The notes beneath the pieces are model-generated. The model was not told where the DNA came from. It saw only the letters and a list, made by a program, of their open reading frames with translations, and ran no database searches. A DNA stretch of 64,000 nucleotides from Castellaniella sp035707805 (GTDB lineage: Bacteria; Pseudomonadota; Gammaproteobacteria; Burkholderiales; Burkholderiaceae_B), in contig DASSTS010000039.1 in the NCBI GenBank assembly GCA_035707805.1, positions 1 to 64,000 on the forward strand, in the 5' to 3' direction. Position 1 is the first letter of the stretch. Every line of letters starts with the position of its first letter. Of the stretch, positions 1 to 8,922 are shown in pieces. The position numbers and the translations under genes are program-made.

Positions 1-1
1 C

Positions 2-811
2 GGCTTCGTGCTGGGCGGCACGGCGGGCCGCACCACGCTCAATGGCGAAGGCCTGCAGCACGAGGACGGCCACAGCCACATCCAGGCCTCCCTGATCCCC
101 AACTGCGTGGCCTACGATCCGGCCTTCGCGCACGAGGTCGCCGTCATCATCCGCAGCGGCATCCAGCGCATGATGCACGACCAGGAAGACGTGTTCTTCT
201 ACATCACCGTGATGAACGAGAACTACGCCCAGCCGGGACTGAAGGCCGGCGACGAGGAAGGCATCCTGCGCGGCATGTACAAGCTGAAGTCCAGCGACAA
301 GCCGGCCAAGGCGCACGTCCAGCTGATGGGCTCGGGCACGATCCTGCGCGAGGTCCTCGCGGCCCAGGAACTGCTGGAAAAGGACTGGGGCGTGACCTCG
401 GACGTCTGGAGCGCGACCAGTTTCTCCGAACTGCGCCGCGACGGCCTGGACGTGGAGCGCCACAACCTGCTGCATCCCGGCGAACCGGCGCAGGAAGCCT
501 ACGTCACCCGCCAGCTCAAGGGCACGCAGGGTCCGATCATCGTGTCGACCGACTACATCAAGGCGTACGGCGACATGATCCGTCCCTTCATCCCCGACGG
601 CCGCCACTTCAAGGTCCTGGGGACCGACGGCTACGGCCGTTCGGACTTCCGCTCCGAACTGCGCAAGCACTTCGAGATCGACCGCCACTTCGTGGTGCTG
701 GCCGCGCTGCGCAGCCTGGCCGACGAAGGCACGATCGACATCGCCAAGTGCGCCCAAGCCATTGCCAAATACGGGATTGAGTCCGACAAGGCCAACCCGC
801 ACCACGCCTGA
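2..811 (+). CDS. aceE: Pyruvate dehydrogenase E1 component (AceE), C-terminal part, cut by window start
   Basis: This is the last ~269 residues of the homodimeric, thiamine-diphosphate-dependent E1 subunit that decarboxylates pyruvate and acetylates the lipoyl group of E2. The frame is open from the first bases of the window, so the true start lies upstream. Family-typical stretches are visible: GRTTLNGEGLQHEDGHSHI near the cut end, then the transketolase C-terminal region with TDGYGRSDFRSELRKHFEID. E. coli AceE is about 887 residues, so roughly 70 percent is missing here. It is followed after 14 bases by aceF and then lpdA, which confirms a pyruvate rather than 2-oxoglutarate dehydrogenase operon. 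Identification is secure. Confidence 0.96.
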   Translation, partial: GFVLGGTAGRTTLNGEGLQHEDGHSHIQASLIPNCVAYDPAFAHEVAVIIRSGIQRMMHDQEDVFFYITVMNENYAQPGLKAGDEEGILRGMYKLKSSDKPAKAHVQLMGSGTILREVLAAQELLEKDWGVTSDVWSATSFSELRRDGLDVERHNLLHPGEPAQEAYVTRQLKGTQGPIIVSTDYIKAYGDMIRPFIPDGRHFKVLGTDGYGRSDFRSELRKHFEIDRHFVVLAALRSLADEGTIDIAKCAQAIAKYGIESDKANPHHA

Positions 812-825
812 GGAGGTCGAGGAAC

Positions 826-2181
826 ATGAGCATCGTGGAAATCAAAGTCCCCGACATCGGTGATTTCGACCAGGTCGATGTCATCGAGGTCCTGGTGGCG
901 GTGGGCGACACCATCGCGGCGGAACAGAGCCTGATCACCGTCGAGTCCGACAAGGCCTCCATGGAGATCCCCGCCTCGCAGGGCGGTGTGGTCAAGGCCG
1001 TGAAGGTCAAGGTGGGCGACAAGGTCACGGAAGGTTCCGTGATCCTGGAAGTCGAGGCCGAGGCCGCCGCCGAACCGGCGCCGGCCGCCGAGGCCCCCGC
1101 CAAGGAACAGGCCGCGCCGGCCGAAGCGCCCAAGGCCGAGCCCGCCCCGGCGCCCGAGGCCGCGCCGGCCGCCAAGCCGGCCCCGGCCGCGTCCATGGCC
1201 TCCAGCGCCCCGGACCGCACCTCGCCCACCGCGGCCTTCGCCGAGGCGGACGTGCCCCTGCGCAACCTGCCCCATGCCTCCCCGTCCGTGCGGCAGTTCG
1301 CCCGCGAACTGGGCGTGAACCTCGCCCAGGTCACCGGCACGGGCCCCAAGAACCGCATCACCGCCGACGATGTGCGGTCCTATGTCAAGCAGGCCCTGTC
1401 CACCGGCGGCGCGAGCCCCGTGGGCTCCACGCTGCCGGCGGGCGAGGGCTTCAGCGTCCTGGGCTGGCCCAAGGTCGATTTCGCCAAGTTCGGCGAGATC
1501 GAAAGCAAGCCGCTGTCTCGCATCAAGAAGATCTCGGGCGCCAACCTGCACCGCAACTGGGTCATGATCCCCCACGTCACCAACAACGACGTGGCCGACA
1601 TCACCGAGCTCGAGGCCCTGCGTCAGCAGTTGAACGCGGAAAACAAGAAGGCCGGCGTCAAGGTCACCATGCTGGCCTTCCTGATCAAGGCCGTGGTCGC
1701 CGCCCTCAAGAAATTCCCCGAGTTCAACGCCTCGCTGGACGGCGACAACCTGGTCCTCAAGCACTACTACCACGTCGGCTTCGCGGCCGATACGCCCAAC
1801 GGGCTGGTCGTGCCGGTGATCCGGGATGCCGACAAAAAAGGCGTGCTAGAACTCGCGTCCGAGACGGCCGAACTCGCCGCGCAGGCGCGCGACGGCAAGC
1901 TCTCGCCCTCGCAGATGCAGGGCGGCTGCTTCTCCATCTCGTCGCTGGGCGGCATCGGCGGCACGGACTTCACGCCCATCATCAACGCGCCCGAGGTCGC
2001 CATCCTGGGCGTGTCGCGCTCGGCCATGCAGCCCGTCTGGGACGGCAAGGCCTTCCAGCCGCGCCTGATGCTGCCGCTGTCCCTGTCGTACGACCATCGC
2101 GTCATCGACGGGGCCGCCGCGGCGCGCTTCAACGCCTATCTGGCCGGCCTGCTGGCGGATTTCCGCCGCATCATCCTGTAA
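826..2181 (+). CDS. aceF: Dihydrolipoamide acetyltransferase, E2 of pyruvate dehydrogenase
   Basis: E2 core of the pyruvate dehydrogenase complex; it transfers the acetyl group from lipoyl-lysine to CoA. At 451 residues it has a single N-terminal lipoyl domain (about 1-78, lipoylated Lys43 in ESDKASMEIP), an Ala/Pro/Glu-rich mobile linker (about 80-140), a peripheral subunit-binding domain (about 145-190, containing ASPSVRQFARELGVNLAQV) and the acetyltransferase domain, with the catalytic DHRVIDG motif (His424) near the end. E. coli AceF has three lipoyl domains, so this is a short form. The ATG follows a GAGG-type ribosome site 14 bases after the aceE stop. Its lipoyl domain is almost identical to that of the next gene. 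Confidence 0.97.
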   Translation: MSIVEIKVPDIGDFDQVDVIEVLVAVGDTIAAEQSLITVESDKASMEIPASQGGVVKAVKVKVGDKVTEGSVILEVEAEAAAEPAPAAEAPAKEQAAPAEAPKAEPAPAPEAAPAAKPAPAASMASSAPDRTSPTAAFAEADVPLRNLPHASPSVRQFARELGVNLAQVTGTGPKNRITADDVRSYVKQALSTGGASPVGSTLPAGEGFSVLGWPKVDFAKFGEIESKPLSRIKKISGANLHRNWVMIPHVTNNDVADITELEALRQQLNAENKKAGVKVTMLAFLIKAVVAALKKFPEFNASLDGDNLVLKHYYHVGFAADTPNGLVVPVIRDADKKGVLELASETAELAAQARDGKLSPSQMQGGCFSISSLGGIGGTDFTPIINAPEVAILGVSRSAMQPVWDGKAFQPRLMLPLSLSYDHRVIDGAAAARFNAYLAGLLADFRRIIL

Positions 2182-2191
2182 GGGGGCACGC

Positions 2192-3997
2192 ATGAGTCTG
2201 AATGACGTCAACGTTCCGGACATCGGCGATTTCGATCAGGTCGACGTGATCGAGGTCCTGGTGGCCGTGGGCGACACCATCGCGCCCGAACAGAGCCTGA
2301 TCACCGTCGAGTCCGACAAGGCCTCGATGGAAATCCCGTCCGACCAGGGCGGGGTGGTCAAGGAAATCCTCATCAAGGTGGGGGACAAGGTCTCCCAGGG
2401 CACGGCGATCCTGCGGATCGAGGCCGGCGATGCGGGCGCCAAGCCCGATGCCGCTCCCGCCGCCAGGCCGGCCCCCGACGCCGAGGCCAAGACGCAATCC
2501 GCGCCGGCCCCGGCAGCCGCCCCCGCGCCGGCCGCCTCCGGTTCCCAGGCCGCGCCGGCCGCGGCGCAGTTCCAGGGGACGGCGGACGCCGAGTGCGACG
2601 TCCTGGTGCTGGGCGCGGGCCCCGGCGGCTATTCCGCCGCATTCCGGGCCGCCGACCTGGGACTCAAGGTCGTGCTGGTCGAGCGCTACGCCACCCTGGG
2701 CGGCGTGTGCCTGAATGTCGGCTGCATCCCGTCCAAGGCGCTGCTGCATACGGTGGGCGTCCTCGAAGAGGCCAAGTCCCTGGCGGACCACGGCATCCGT
2801 TTTGCCGAGCCGCAAATCGACCTCGATGCCCTGCGCGGCTACAAGGACGGCGTGGTTGGCAAGCTGACCGGCGGCCTGGCCGGCATGGCCAAGGCGCGCA
2901 AGGTCACGGTGATCCAGGGCGCGGGCAGCTTTGCCGATCCCCATCACCTCACCATCGCCAAGGCCGACGGCGGCAAGAGCACCGTCAAGTTCGCCTCCGC
3001 CATCATCGCGGCCGGCAGCCAGTCGGTGAAGCTCCCGTTCCTGCCGGAGGATCCGCGCATCGTGGATTCCACAGGCGCGCTGGCGCTCAAGTCCGTGCCC
3101 GAACGCATGCTGATCATCGGCGGCGGCATCATCGGCCTGGAAATGGGCACCGTCTATTCCGCGCTGGGCGCCCGCCTGGACGTGGTGGAAATGCTGCCGA
3201 CGCTGATGACTGGCGCCGACCGCGACCTGGTCAAGGTCTGGGACAAGATGAACGCCTCGCGTTTCGATCACGTCATGCTCAAGACCAAGACCGTGGCGGC
3301 CGAGGCGCGTGAAGACGGCATCTGGGTGAGCTTCGAGGGCGAGGCCGCGCCCAAGGAGCCGCAGCGCTACGACCTGGTCCTGCAGGCCGTGGGCCGCTCG
3401 CCCAACGGCAAGAAGATCGGCGCCGAGAACGCCGGCGTGGCGGTCGGCGAGCGCGGCTTCATTGCCGTGGATCGCCAGATGCGCACCAACGTCCCGCACA
3501 TCTACGCCATCGGCGACATCGTCGGCCAGCCCATGCTGGCCCACAAGGCCGTTCACGAGGCGCATGTGGCGGCCGAGGCGATCGCCGGCGAAAAGGCCTT
3601 CTTCGACGCCCGCGTGATCCCCTCGGTGGCCTACACCGATCCTGAAGTCGCCTGGGTGGGCCTGACCGAGGAAGACGCCAAGAAACAGGGCGTCGCGCTG
3701 AAAAAGGGCCTGTTCCCCTGGCAGGCCTCGGGCCGCGCCATCGCCAACGGCCGCGACGAGGGCTTCACCAAGCTCCTGTTCGACGCCGAGACCGGTCGCG
3801 TGCTGGGCGGCGGCATCGTCGGCACGCATGCGGGCGACCTCATCAGCGAGGTCGCGCTGGCCATCGAGATGGGCGCGGATTCCGTGGACATCGGCAAGAC
3901 CATCCACCCGCACCCGACGCTGGGCGAGTCCATCGGCATGGCGGCGGAGGTCGCCGACGGCCACTGCACGGACGTCCCGCCGGCGCGCAAGAAGTAA
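2192..3997 (+). CDS. lpdA: Dihydrolipoamide dehydrogenase (E3) with N-terminal lipoyl domain
   Basis: FAD enzyme that reoxidises the dihydrolipoyl group of E2 with NAD+. The 601-residue protein starts with a lipoyl domain (1-80, Lys43), followed by an Ala/Pro linker (about 85-125) and a full E3: FAD-binding GAGPGGYSAAFRAADLG, redox-active disulfide GGVCLNVGCIPSK (Cys173/Cys178), NAD-binding GGGIIGLEMG, and the dimer-domain HPHPTLGES motif (His572/His574). Lipoyl-E3 fusions of this kind are known in Neisseria and in Ralstonia/Bordetella-type bacteria. It begins 10 bases after the aceF stop and is closed by a strong terminator, so it is the last gene of the pdh operon. Confidence 0.97.
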   Translation: MSLNDVNVPDIGDFDQVDVIEVLVAVGDTIAPEQSLITVESDKASMEIPSDQGGVVKEILIKVGDKVSQGTAILRIEAGDAGAKPDAAPAARPAPDAEAKTQSAPAPAAAPAPAASGSQAAPAAAQFQGTADAECDVLVLGAGPGGYSAAFRAADLGLKVVLVERYATLGGVCLNVGCIPSKALLHTVGVLEEAKSLADHGIRFAEPQIDLDALRGYKDGVVGKLTGGLAGMAKARKVTVIQGAGSFADPHHLTIAKADGGKSTVKFASAIIAAGSQSVKLPFLPEDPRIVDSTGALALKSVPERMLIIGGGIIGLEMGTVYSALGARLDVVEMLPTLMTGADRDLVKVWDKMNASRFDHVMLKTKTVAAEAREDGIWVSFEGEAAPKEPQRYDLVLQAVGRSPNGKKIGAENAGVAVGERGFIAVDRQMRTNVPHIYAIGDIVGQPMLAHKAVHEAHVAAEAIAGEKAFFDARVIPSVAYTDPEVAWVGLTEEDAKKQGVALKKGLFPWQASGRAIANGRDEGFTKLLFDAETGRVLGGGIVGTHAGDLISEVALAIEMGADSVDIGKTIHPHPTLGESIGMAAEVADGHCTDVPPARKK

Positions 3998-4048
3998 TCC
4001 GGCCGCCTTGCGGCCCGCCGCGCAGTAGGGACGTGCGCGGCAACCGGG

Positions 4049-4085
4049 ACGGCAGGTGCTAATATCGGCACCTGCCGTTTTTCTT
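4049..4085 (+). terminator. Rho-independent terminator of the aceEF-lpdA operon
   Basis: An 11-bp perfect stem (4049-4059 pairing with 4068-4078, GC-rich, 8-base loop) is followed by a T-rich tract at 4078-4085. It ends directly before the folC reading frame, so it separates the pdh operon from folC and also forms the 5' boundary of the folC message. Confidence 0.88.
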
Positions 4086-4101
4086 TGTGATCCGCATTCT
4101 C

Positions 4102-5508
4102 ATGTCTTCTATCGCTCCCGCCCCGGGCGCCGCGCTCGCCGACTGGCTGGCCTATCTGGAAACCCTGCACCCCAAGCCCATCGACCTCGGGCTGGACCGC
4201 ATCCGGGCCGTCGCCACGCGCCTGGACCTGGCCCTGGACTGCGTCAAGATCACCGTGGCGGGCACCAACGGCAAGGGCTCGACCTGCGCCATGCTGGAAT
4301 CCATCCTGCTGGACGCGGGCTATCGGGTGGGGCAGTACACCTCGCCCCACCTGCTGCGCTTCAACGAGCGCATCCGGGTCAATGGACAAGAGGCCAGCGA
4401 CGCCGAGATCGTCGCCCAGCTCGAACGCATCGAGCGCGCGCGCGGCGAGACGACCTTGACGTATTTCGAAATGACCACCCTGGCCGCGCTGCTGCTGTTC
4501 CAGGCCTCGGCCCTCGACGTGGTGGTGCTGGAGGTCGGGCTGGGCGGCCGGCTGGACGCCGTCAACCTGATCGACGCCGACTGCGCCATCCTGACCAGCG
4601 TCGACCTGGACCACATGGCCTACCTGGGCGACACGCGCGAGGCCATCGGCTGGGAAAAGGCCCACGTCTTCCGGCCCGGCAAGCCGGCGATCTGCGCCGA
4701 TCCCGTGCCGCCGCAGACCGTGATCGACTACGCGCAGCAGATCGGCGCCGATCTGTGGCGCTTCGGCATCGACTTCAATTATTCGGGCGATCGCCAGCAA
4801 TGGGCCTATGGCGGGCGCACCCAGCGTCGCAACGCGTTGGGCTACCCGGCTCTGCGCGGCGCCAACCAGCTGCTGAACGCCTCGGCCGCCCTGGCCGCGC
4901 TGGAAAACCTGCGCGACCGGCTGGTGGTCACCCAGCAGAACGTGCGCCAGGGGCTGCTGCACGTCAGCCTGCCCGGACGCATGCAGATCCTGCCCGGCCT
5001 GCCGGCGACGATCCTGGACGTGGGCCACAATCCGCACGCGGCCGCGGCCCTGGGGCAGAACCTGGACAGCATGGGCCATTATCCGCACACCTATGCCGTG
5101 GTCGGCATGCTGCACGACAAGGACATCGAGACCACGCTGTCGCGTCTGACGCGGCGGGTGGACCGCTGGTTGTGCGCGACCCTGGGCGGCCCGCGCGGCA
5201 CGACGGCACAAGAGCTGGCCGGTATCGTGCGCCGGATCGCCGGCGACACGGCGCCCGTCGATCCTTTCGTCGCCCAGACCGCCGAGGTGCACAGGGACGA
5301 CCGCAAGCCCGGCGTGCGGGCCGCGCCCCGGCCGGCCGTGCCCGCCCGCGACGTCGAGGTTTCGACTTTTGACAGTCCGGAACAAGCCTTTGCCGAAGCC
5401 CGGAGACTCGCGACCGACAATGATAGAATTCTCGTGTTCGGGTCCTTTGCGACGGTCGGACCCGTGCTTCAGGTCCTGCGCCAGGAAGGCAGGGACGTCC
5501 TTTCTTGA
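4102..5508 (+). CDS. folC: Bifunctional dihydrofolate synthase / folylpolyglutamate synthase
   Basis: Adds L-glutamate to dihydropteroate and extends the polyglutamate tail of folates in the cytoplasm. It has the Mur-ligase-type ATP loop GTNGKGST near residues 54-61, the second family signature VVLEVGLGGRLDAVN, the ligase-type SVDLDHMAYLG segment and the C-terminal glutamate ligase domain with ILDVGHNPHAA. The ATG at 4102 (MSSIAPAP) is preferred; a GTG at 4087 in the same frame would add five residues but directly abuts the terminator hairpin. A poorly conserved, charged stretch (about residues 385-430) precedes the final helix. It heads the folC-dedD-cvpA-purF run typical of proteobacteria. 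Confidence 0.94.
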   Translation: MSSIAPAPGAALADWLAYLETLHPKPIDLGLDRIRAVATRLDLALDCVKITVAGTNGKGSTCAMLESILLDAGYRVGQYTSPHLLRFNERIRVNGQEASDAEIVAQLERIERARGETTLTYFEMTTLAALLLFQASALDVVVLEVGLGGRLDAVNLIDADCAILTSVDLDHMAYLGDTREAIGWEKAHVFRPGKPAICADPVPPQTVIDYAQQIGADLWRFGIDFNYSGDRQQWAYGGRTQRRNALGYPALRGANQLLNASAALAALENLRDRLVVTQQNVRQGLLHVSLPGRMQILPGLPATILDVGHNPHAAAALGQNLDSMGHYPHTYAVVGMLHDKDIETTLSRLTRRVDRWLCATLGGPRGTTAQELAGIVRRIAGDTAPVDPFVAQTAEVHRDDRKPGVRAAPRPAVPARDVEVSTFDSPEQAFAEARRLATDNDRILVFGSFATVGPVLQVLRQEGRDVLS

Positions 5509-5553
5509 CCGGGCGGGAACGTCGGCCCGTCCTTTCAATGGGTGAGCTGTACG

Positions 5554-6420
5554 ATGTTTTTTCGCCATGGGACCGATACGGGGAAGCGCGCCGCGGCGCG
5601 CTCCGGTGGCACCAACGAGGCTCAACTCAAGGAATTGCGCAACAAGGCGCGCCGGCGCCTGATCGGCGCGCTGGCGCTGGTGCTGGCCGCTTTCATCGTG
5701 GTGCCCTGGCTGTTCGACGAGCCCGTCTCCGACGACGCGCATCCGCCCGTGGTCGTTCCCGCGACGCCGGCTGGCCTGCCGCCGGCGCCTCCCGCGCCGG
5801 CGCCCGCGCCCGCCGAGAGCCAGCCGGCCTCCGGCACGGTGGCCGCCGCCCCTGACACCCCGACCTCTGGCGCGGCCGCCTCCGGAACGGCCGAGGCCAC
5901 GCCCGCGGCCGAGGGGGGCCAGCCGTCGTCCGCCGGCGCCTCGGCGCCGCCTGCCGATTCGGCATCCCCGGCCCCGCAGCCCGCGGCAACGCCGGATGCC
6001 GCCCGGGCCGAACCGCCCAAGACTGCCCAGGAAGACCGGCCCGCGGCCGAGCCGGCCAAGCCCGCGAAACCCCCCGCCAAGCCGGTCGAGCGCACCGACG
6101 ACGGCTCCGTCGCGCTGGCGCTGCTGGCCGGCAAGTCGCCCGCCAAGGCGCAGGGCGGGGCGGCGGCGCCCGCGCCCGCCGCGCAGGGGCGCTACTACCT
6201 GCAGGTGGCCGCCTACACCACCGAGCAAGACGCCCAGCAGCGGCGCGACAGCCTGCGCCAGGCTGGCGTGACCGACGCCTACGTCGAACGCGGCCAGTCG
6301 GGCGGGCGCACCGTCTATCGTCTGCGGGTCGGCCCCTTCGGGTCGCACGAGGCGGCCCAGGCGGCCCAGGCGCGGCTGCGCGCACTGGGCTATCAGAACG
6401 GGCTCATCTCCGACAAGTGA
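5554..6420 (+). CDS. DedD-like SPOR-domain cell-division protein
   Basis: Probable inner-membrane, periplasm-facing protein that recognises denuded septal peptidoglycan. A short cytoplasmic N-terminus with basic residues leads to one transmembrane helix (about 36-54, LIGALALVLAAFIVVPWLF). A very long Ala/Pro-rich low-complexity linker (about 60-205) and a C-terminal SPOR domain (about 212-288, starting RYYLQVAAYTTEQDA) follow. The position between folC and cvpA is that of E. coli dedD. The start at ATG 5554 (MFFRHG) is chosen; a GTG at 5542 is the in-frame alternative. The stop overlaps the cvpA start in a GTGA. Confidence 0.88.
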   Translation: MFFRHGTDTGKRAAARSGGTNEAQLKELRNKARRRLIGALALVLAAFIVVPWLFDEPVSDDAHPPVVVPATPAGLPPAPPAPAPAPAESQPASGTVAAAPDTPTSGAAASGTAEATPAAEGGQPSSAGASAPPADSASPAPQPAATPDAARAEPPKTAQEDRPAAEPAKPAKPPAKPVERTDDGSVALALLAGKSPAKAQGGAAAPAPAAQGRYYLQVAAYTTEQDAQQRRDSLRQAGVTDAYVERGQSGGRTVYRLRVGPFGSHEAAQAAQARLRALGYQNGLISDK

Positions 6421-6905
6421 CCAGCTTCGACTACATCGTCCTGGCGGTCGTGGCGGTGTCCTGCCTGATCGGCCTGCTGCGCGGCTTCCTGCGAGAGGTC
6501 CTGTCCCTGGTCGCCTATGTGGCGGCCTTCGTCGCCGCCATCTGGTGGGGCCCCGCCGCTTCGCTCTGGCTCGATACGCTGATCGAAAACGGCCTGCTGC
6601 GCACACTGGCGGCCTACGGGGCCGTCTTCATTCTCACCCTGCTCGCGGTCGGCCTGCTGAACATGGCGCTGGGCGCGCTGGTGGACCGCACGGGCCTGAC
6701 GCCCGCCGACCACGGCCTGGGCGCCGTGTTCGGCGCGGTGCGCGGGCTGGTGCTGGTGCTGGCCCTGGTCGGGCTGGCCGGCTACACCGAACTGCCCAAA
6801 GAGCCCTGGTGGCAGCAGGCGCGCACCTCGGCCGCGCTCACCAGAGGCTTTCAACAGGTCAAATCCCTGCTGCCCGTCGACGTGGCGCGGCTGCTTCCCT
6901 ACTAA
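6417..6905 (+). CDS. cvpA: CvpA family inner-membrane protein
   Basis: A 162-residue protein with about four hydrophobic helices, homologous to E. coli CvpA, a membrane protein first linked to colicin V production and to purF expression; its biochemical role is unsettled. The GTG start overlaps the dedD-like stop (GTGA at 6417-6420), indicating translational coupling. N-terminal FDYIVLAVVAVSCLIGLLRGFLREVLSL is typical of the family. The conserved position directly upstream of purF (15-base gap) supports the call. Confidence 0.9.
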   Translation: MTSFDYIVLAVVAVSCLIGLLRGFLREVLSLVAYVAAFVAAIWWGPAASLWLDTLIENGLLRTLAAYGAVFILTLLAVGLLNMALGALVDRTGLTPADHGLGAVFGAVRGLVLVLALVGLAGYTELPKEPWWQQARTSAALTRGFQQVKSLLPVDVARLLPY

Positions 6906-6920
6906 GTCCGGAACTCAATC

Positions 6921-8423
6921 ATGTGTGGAATCGTCGGTGTGATGGGCAAGAGCCCCGTCAATCAGCTGATCTATGACAGCCTGCTGCTGCTGCAGCACCG
7001 CGGCCAGGATGCCGCCGGCATCGCCACGGCGCACGAGCAGTTCTTCAACATGCACAAGGCCCACGGCCTGGTGCGCGACGTCTTTCGCACGCGCAACATG
7101 CGCGCGCTGCCGGGCAACAGCGGCCTGGGGCAGGTCCGCTACCCCACGGCGGGGTCCAGCGCCAGCGTCGACGAGGCCCAGCCCTTCTACGTCAACGCGC
7201 CTTTCGGCATCACCTTCGTCCACAACGGCAACCTGACCAACTGGCGCGAGCTGCGCGAGGCCCTGTTCAAGTACGACCGCCGCCACATCAACACCAATTC
7301 CGATTCCGAGGTCCTGCTGAACGTGTTTGCCCACGAGTTGCAGCAGGCCTCCGACGGCGTGACGCTGGACGCCCACGCGGTCTACCAGGCCGTGCGCGCG
7401 GTGCACCGCCGCGCCAAGGGCGCCTATGCGGTGATCGCCCGGATCAGCAGCTTCGGGCTGGTGGCCTTCCGGGATCCCCACGGCATCCGGCCGCTGTGCC
7501 TGGGCCGCCACGACACGGATGCCGGCCCCGAGTGGATGCTGGCCTCCGAATCCGTCGCCCTGACGGGAACCGGCTTCACCCTGGTGCGCGACATTGCGCC
7601 AGGCGAGGCGGTGGTGATCACCGAGGACGGCGAGCTCAGCCACGAGCTCTGCGCCGAGCCGGGCCTGCCGCAGACGCCCTGCGTGTTCGAGTACGTCTAT
7701 TTCGCCCGCCCGGATTCGATCATGGACGGCATCTCGATCTATGACGCGCGGCTGCAGATGGGCGAATACCTGGCGGACAAGGTCGCCAAGTCCCTGCGCC
7801 TGGGCGACATCGACGTCGTCATGCCGATCCCGGATTCCTCGCGGCCCTCGGCGATGCAACTGGCATCCCGGCTGGGCCTGAACTATCGCGAGGGCTTCAT
7901 CAAGAACCGCTACGTGGGCCGCACCTTCATCATGCCGGGCCAGGCGGTGCGCAAGAAATCCGTGCGCCAGAAACTGAGCGCCATCGACCTGGAATTCCGT
8001 GGCAAGAACGTGCTGCTGGTGGACGACTCCATCGTCCGCGGCACCACCAGCCGGGAAATCGTCGACATGGCCCGCGCTGCGGGCGCCAACAAGGTCTATT
8101 TCGCTTCGGCGGCCCCGGCCGTGCGCTATCCGAACGTCTACGGCATCGACATGCCGACCCAGGCCGAGCTGATCGCCACCGGCCGCGACACGGCCCAGGT
8201 CGCGCGCGAGATCGGCGCCGACGGCCTGGTCTACCAGGACCTGGAAGACCTGGAACAATCCCTGCGGGATCTGAACCCCGCCATGCGGGTGTTCGAGTCG
8301 TCCTGCTTCAACGGCTGCTACGTGACGGGCGACATCGACGAGGCCTACCTGGAACGCCTGAGCCGCACCCGCGGCCTGCCGATCCGGTCGGGCGCCATGG
8401 CGGCCGCCGAGGACGACGCCTGA
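6921..8423 (+). CDS. purF: Amidophosphoribosyltransferase
   Basis: First committed step of purine synthesis: PRPP plus glutamine to 5-phosphoribosylamine. The 500-residue protein (E. coli 505) begins MCGIVGVMG, so removal of Met exposes the nucleophilic Cys2 of the N-terminal glutaminase domain; no propeptide is present. The C-terminal phosphoribosyltransferase half carries the PRPP loop LLVDDSIVRGTTSREIV (about 366-382). It is the last gene of the folC-cvpA-purF run and is convergent with dsbB, with only 7 bases between the stops. Confidence 0.97.
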   Translation: MCGIVGVMGKSPVNQLIYDSLLLLQHRGQDAAGIATAHEQFFNMHKAHGLVRDVFRTRNMRALPGNSGLGQVRYPTAGSSASVDEAQPFYVNAPFGITFVHNGNLTNWRELREALFKYDRRHINTNSDSEVLLNVFAHELQQASDGVTLDAHAVYQAVRAVHRRAKGAYAVIARISSFGLVAFRDPHGIRPLCLGRHDTDAGPEWMLASESVALTGTGFTLVRDIAPGEAVVITEDGELSHELCAEPGLPQTPCVFEYVYFARPDSIMDGISIYDARLQMGEYLADKVAKSLRLGDIDVVMPIPDSSRPSAMQLASRLGLNYREGFIKNRYVGRTFIMPGQAVRKKSVRQKLSAIDLEFRGKNVLLVDDSIVRGTTSREIVDMARAAGANKVYFASAAPAVRYPNVYGIDMPTQAELIATGRDTAQVAREIGADGLVYQDLEDLEQSLRDLNPAMRVFESSCFNGCYVTGDIDEAYLERLSRTRGLPIRSGAMAAAEDDA

Positions 8424-8430
8424 GGGCGCG

Positions 8431-8922
8431 TCAGGCCCGGCGCCGCTGGCTGGCCAGCGACCCAAGGGCCAGGGCTGCGCAGAGGACGAACAGGATCAGC
8501 CCCCAGACCGCGTATTCGATGCCCAGCAGGCTGACGCGGGCATCGGCGCAGCTGGCGTAGATGCCGAACAGCCAGGGCAGGGCGGCGTCCAGCCCCGACC
8601 CCGAGATGAACCGGTCGGCGAAGGTCTGGGCGCAGGAGAAGGCATTGGCCGCGACGGTGTATTGGTACCAGGCCGCCGCGATGCCGCAGACGGCCAGCAC
8701 GGCGGCCAGCACGGCGCCGATGCGCCGCACCGCCGCGTGGCCCCAGCCGGTGCCCGCCAGGCCGCAGACGGCGGCGATGGCCAGCAGGATCAGGCGCTGC
8801 AGCACGCACCAGGCGCAGGGGCGCATGCCGAAGACGTGCTGCGAGACCAGGGCGAAGCCCACGGCGGCCAGGCACAGCAGGGCGATGGTTCTGAGAATGC
8901 GGTCGGAACGGGTCAGGGTCAT
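8431..8922 (-). CDS. dsbB: Disulfide bond formation protein B
   Basis: Inner-membrane quinone reductase that reoxidises periplasmic DsbA. The 163-residue protein has four predicted helices, the first periplasmic loop with the redox pair CAWC (about residues 36-39) and a second loop holding Cys residues in SCAQTF and ASCADA, as required for electron relay. The start ATG overlaps the glnD stop in an ATGA (8919-8922), so it is the third gene of map-glnD-dsbB. The glnD-dsbB linkage is not the E. coli arrangement. Confidence 0.93.
   Translation of the reverse strand: MTLTRSDRILRTIALLCLAAVGFALVSQHVFGMRPCAWCVLQRLILLAIAAVCGLAGTGWGHAAVRRIGAVLAAVLAVCGIAAAWYQYTVAANAFSCAQTFADRFISGSGLDAALPWLFGIYASCADARVSLLGIEYAVWGLILFVLCAALALGSLASQRRRA

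Noticed and set aside
2171..3964. 597-codon minus-strand frame opposite lpdA
   Set aside because: Antisense shadow of lpdA; no coding features of its own.
5760..6180. Repetitive GC-rich stretch in the dedD-like gene
   Set aside because: Same explanation: an irregular Ala/Pro linker before the SPOR domain, not a DNA repeat.
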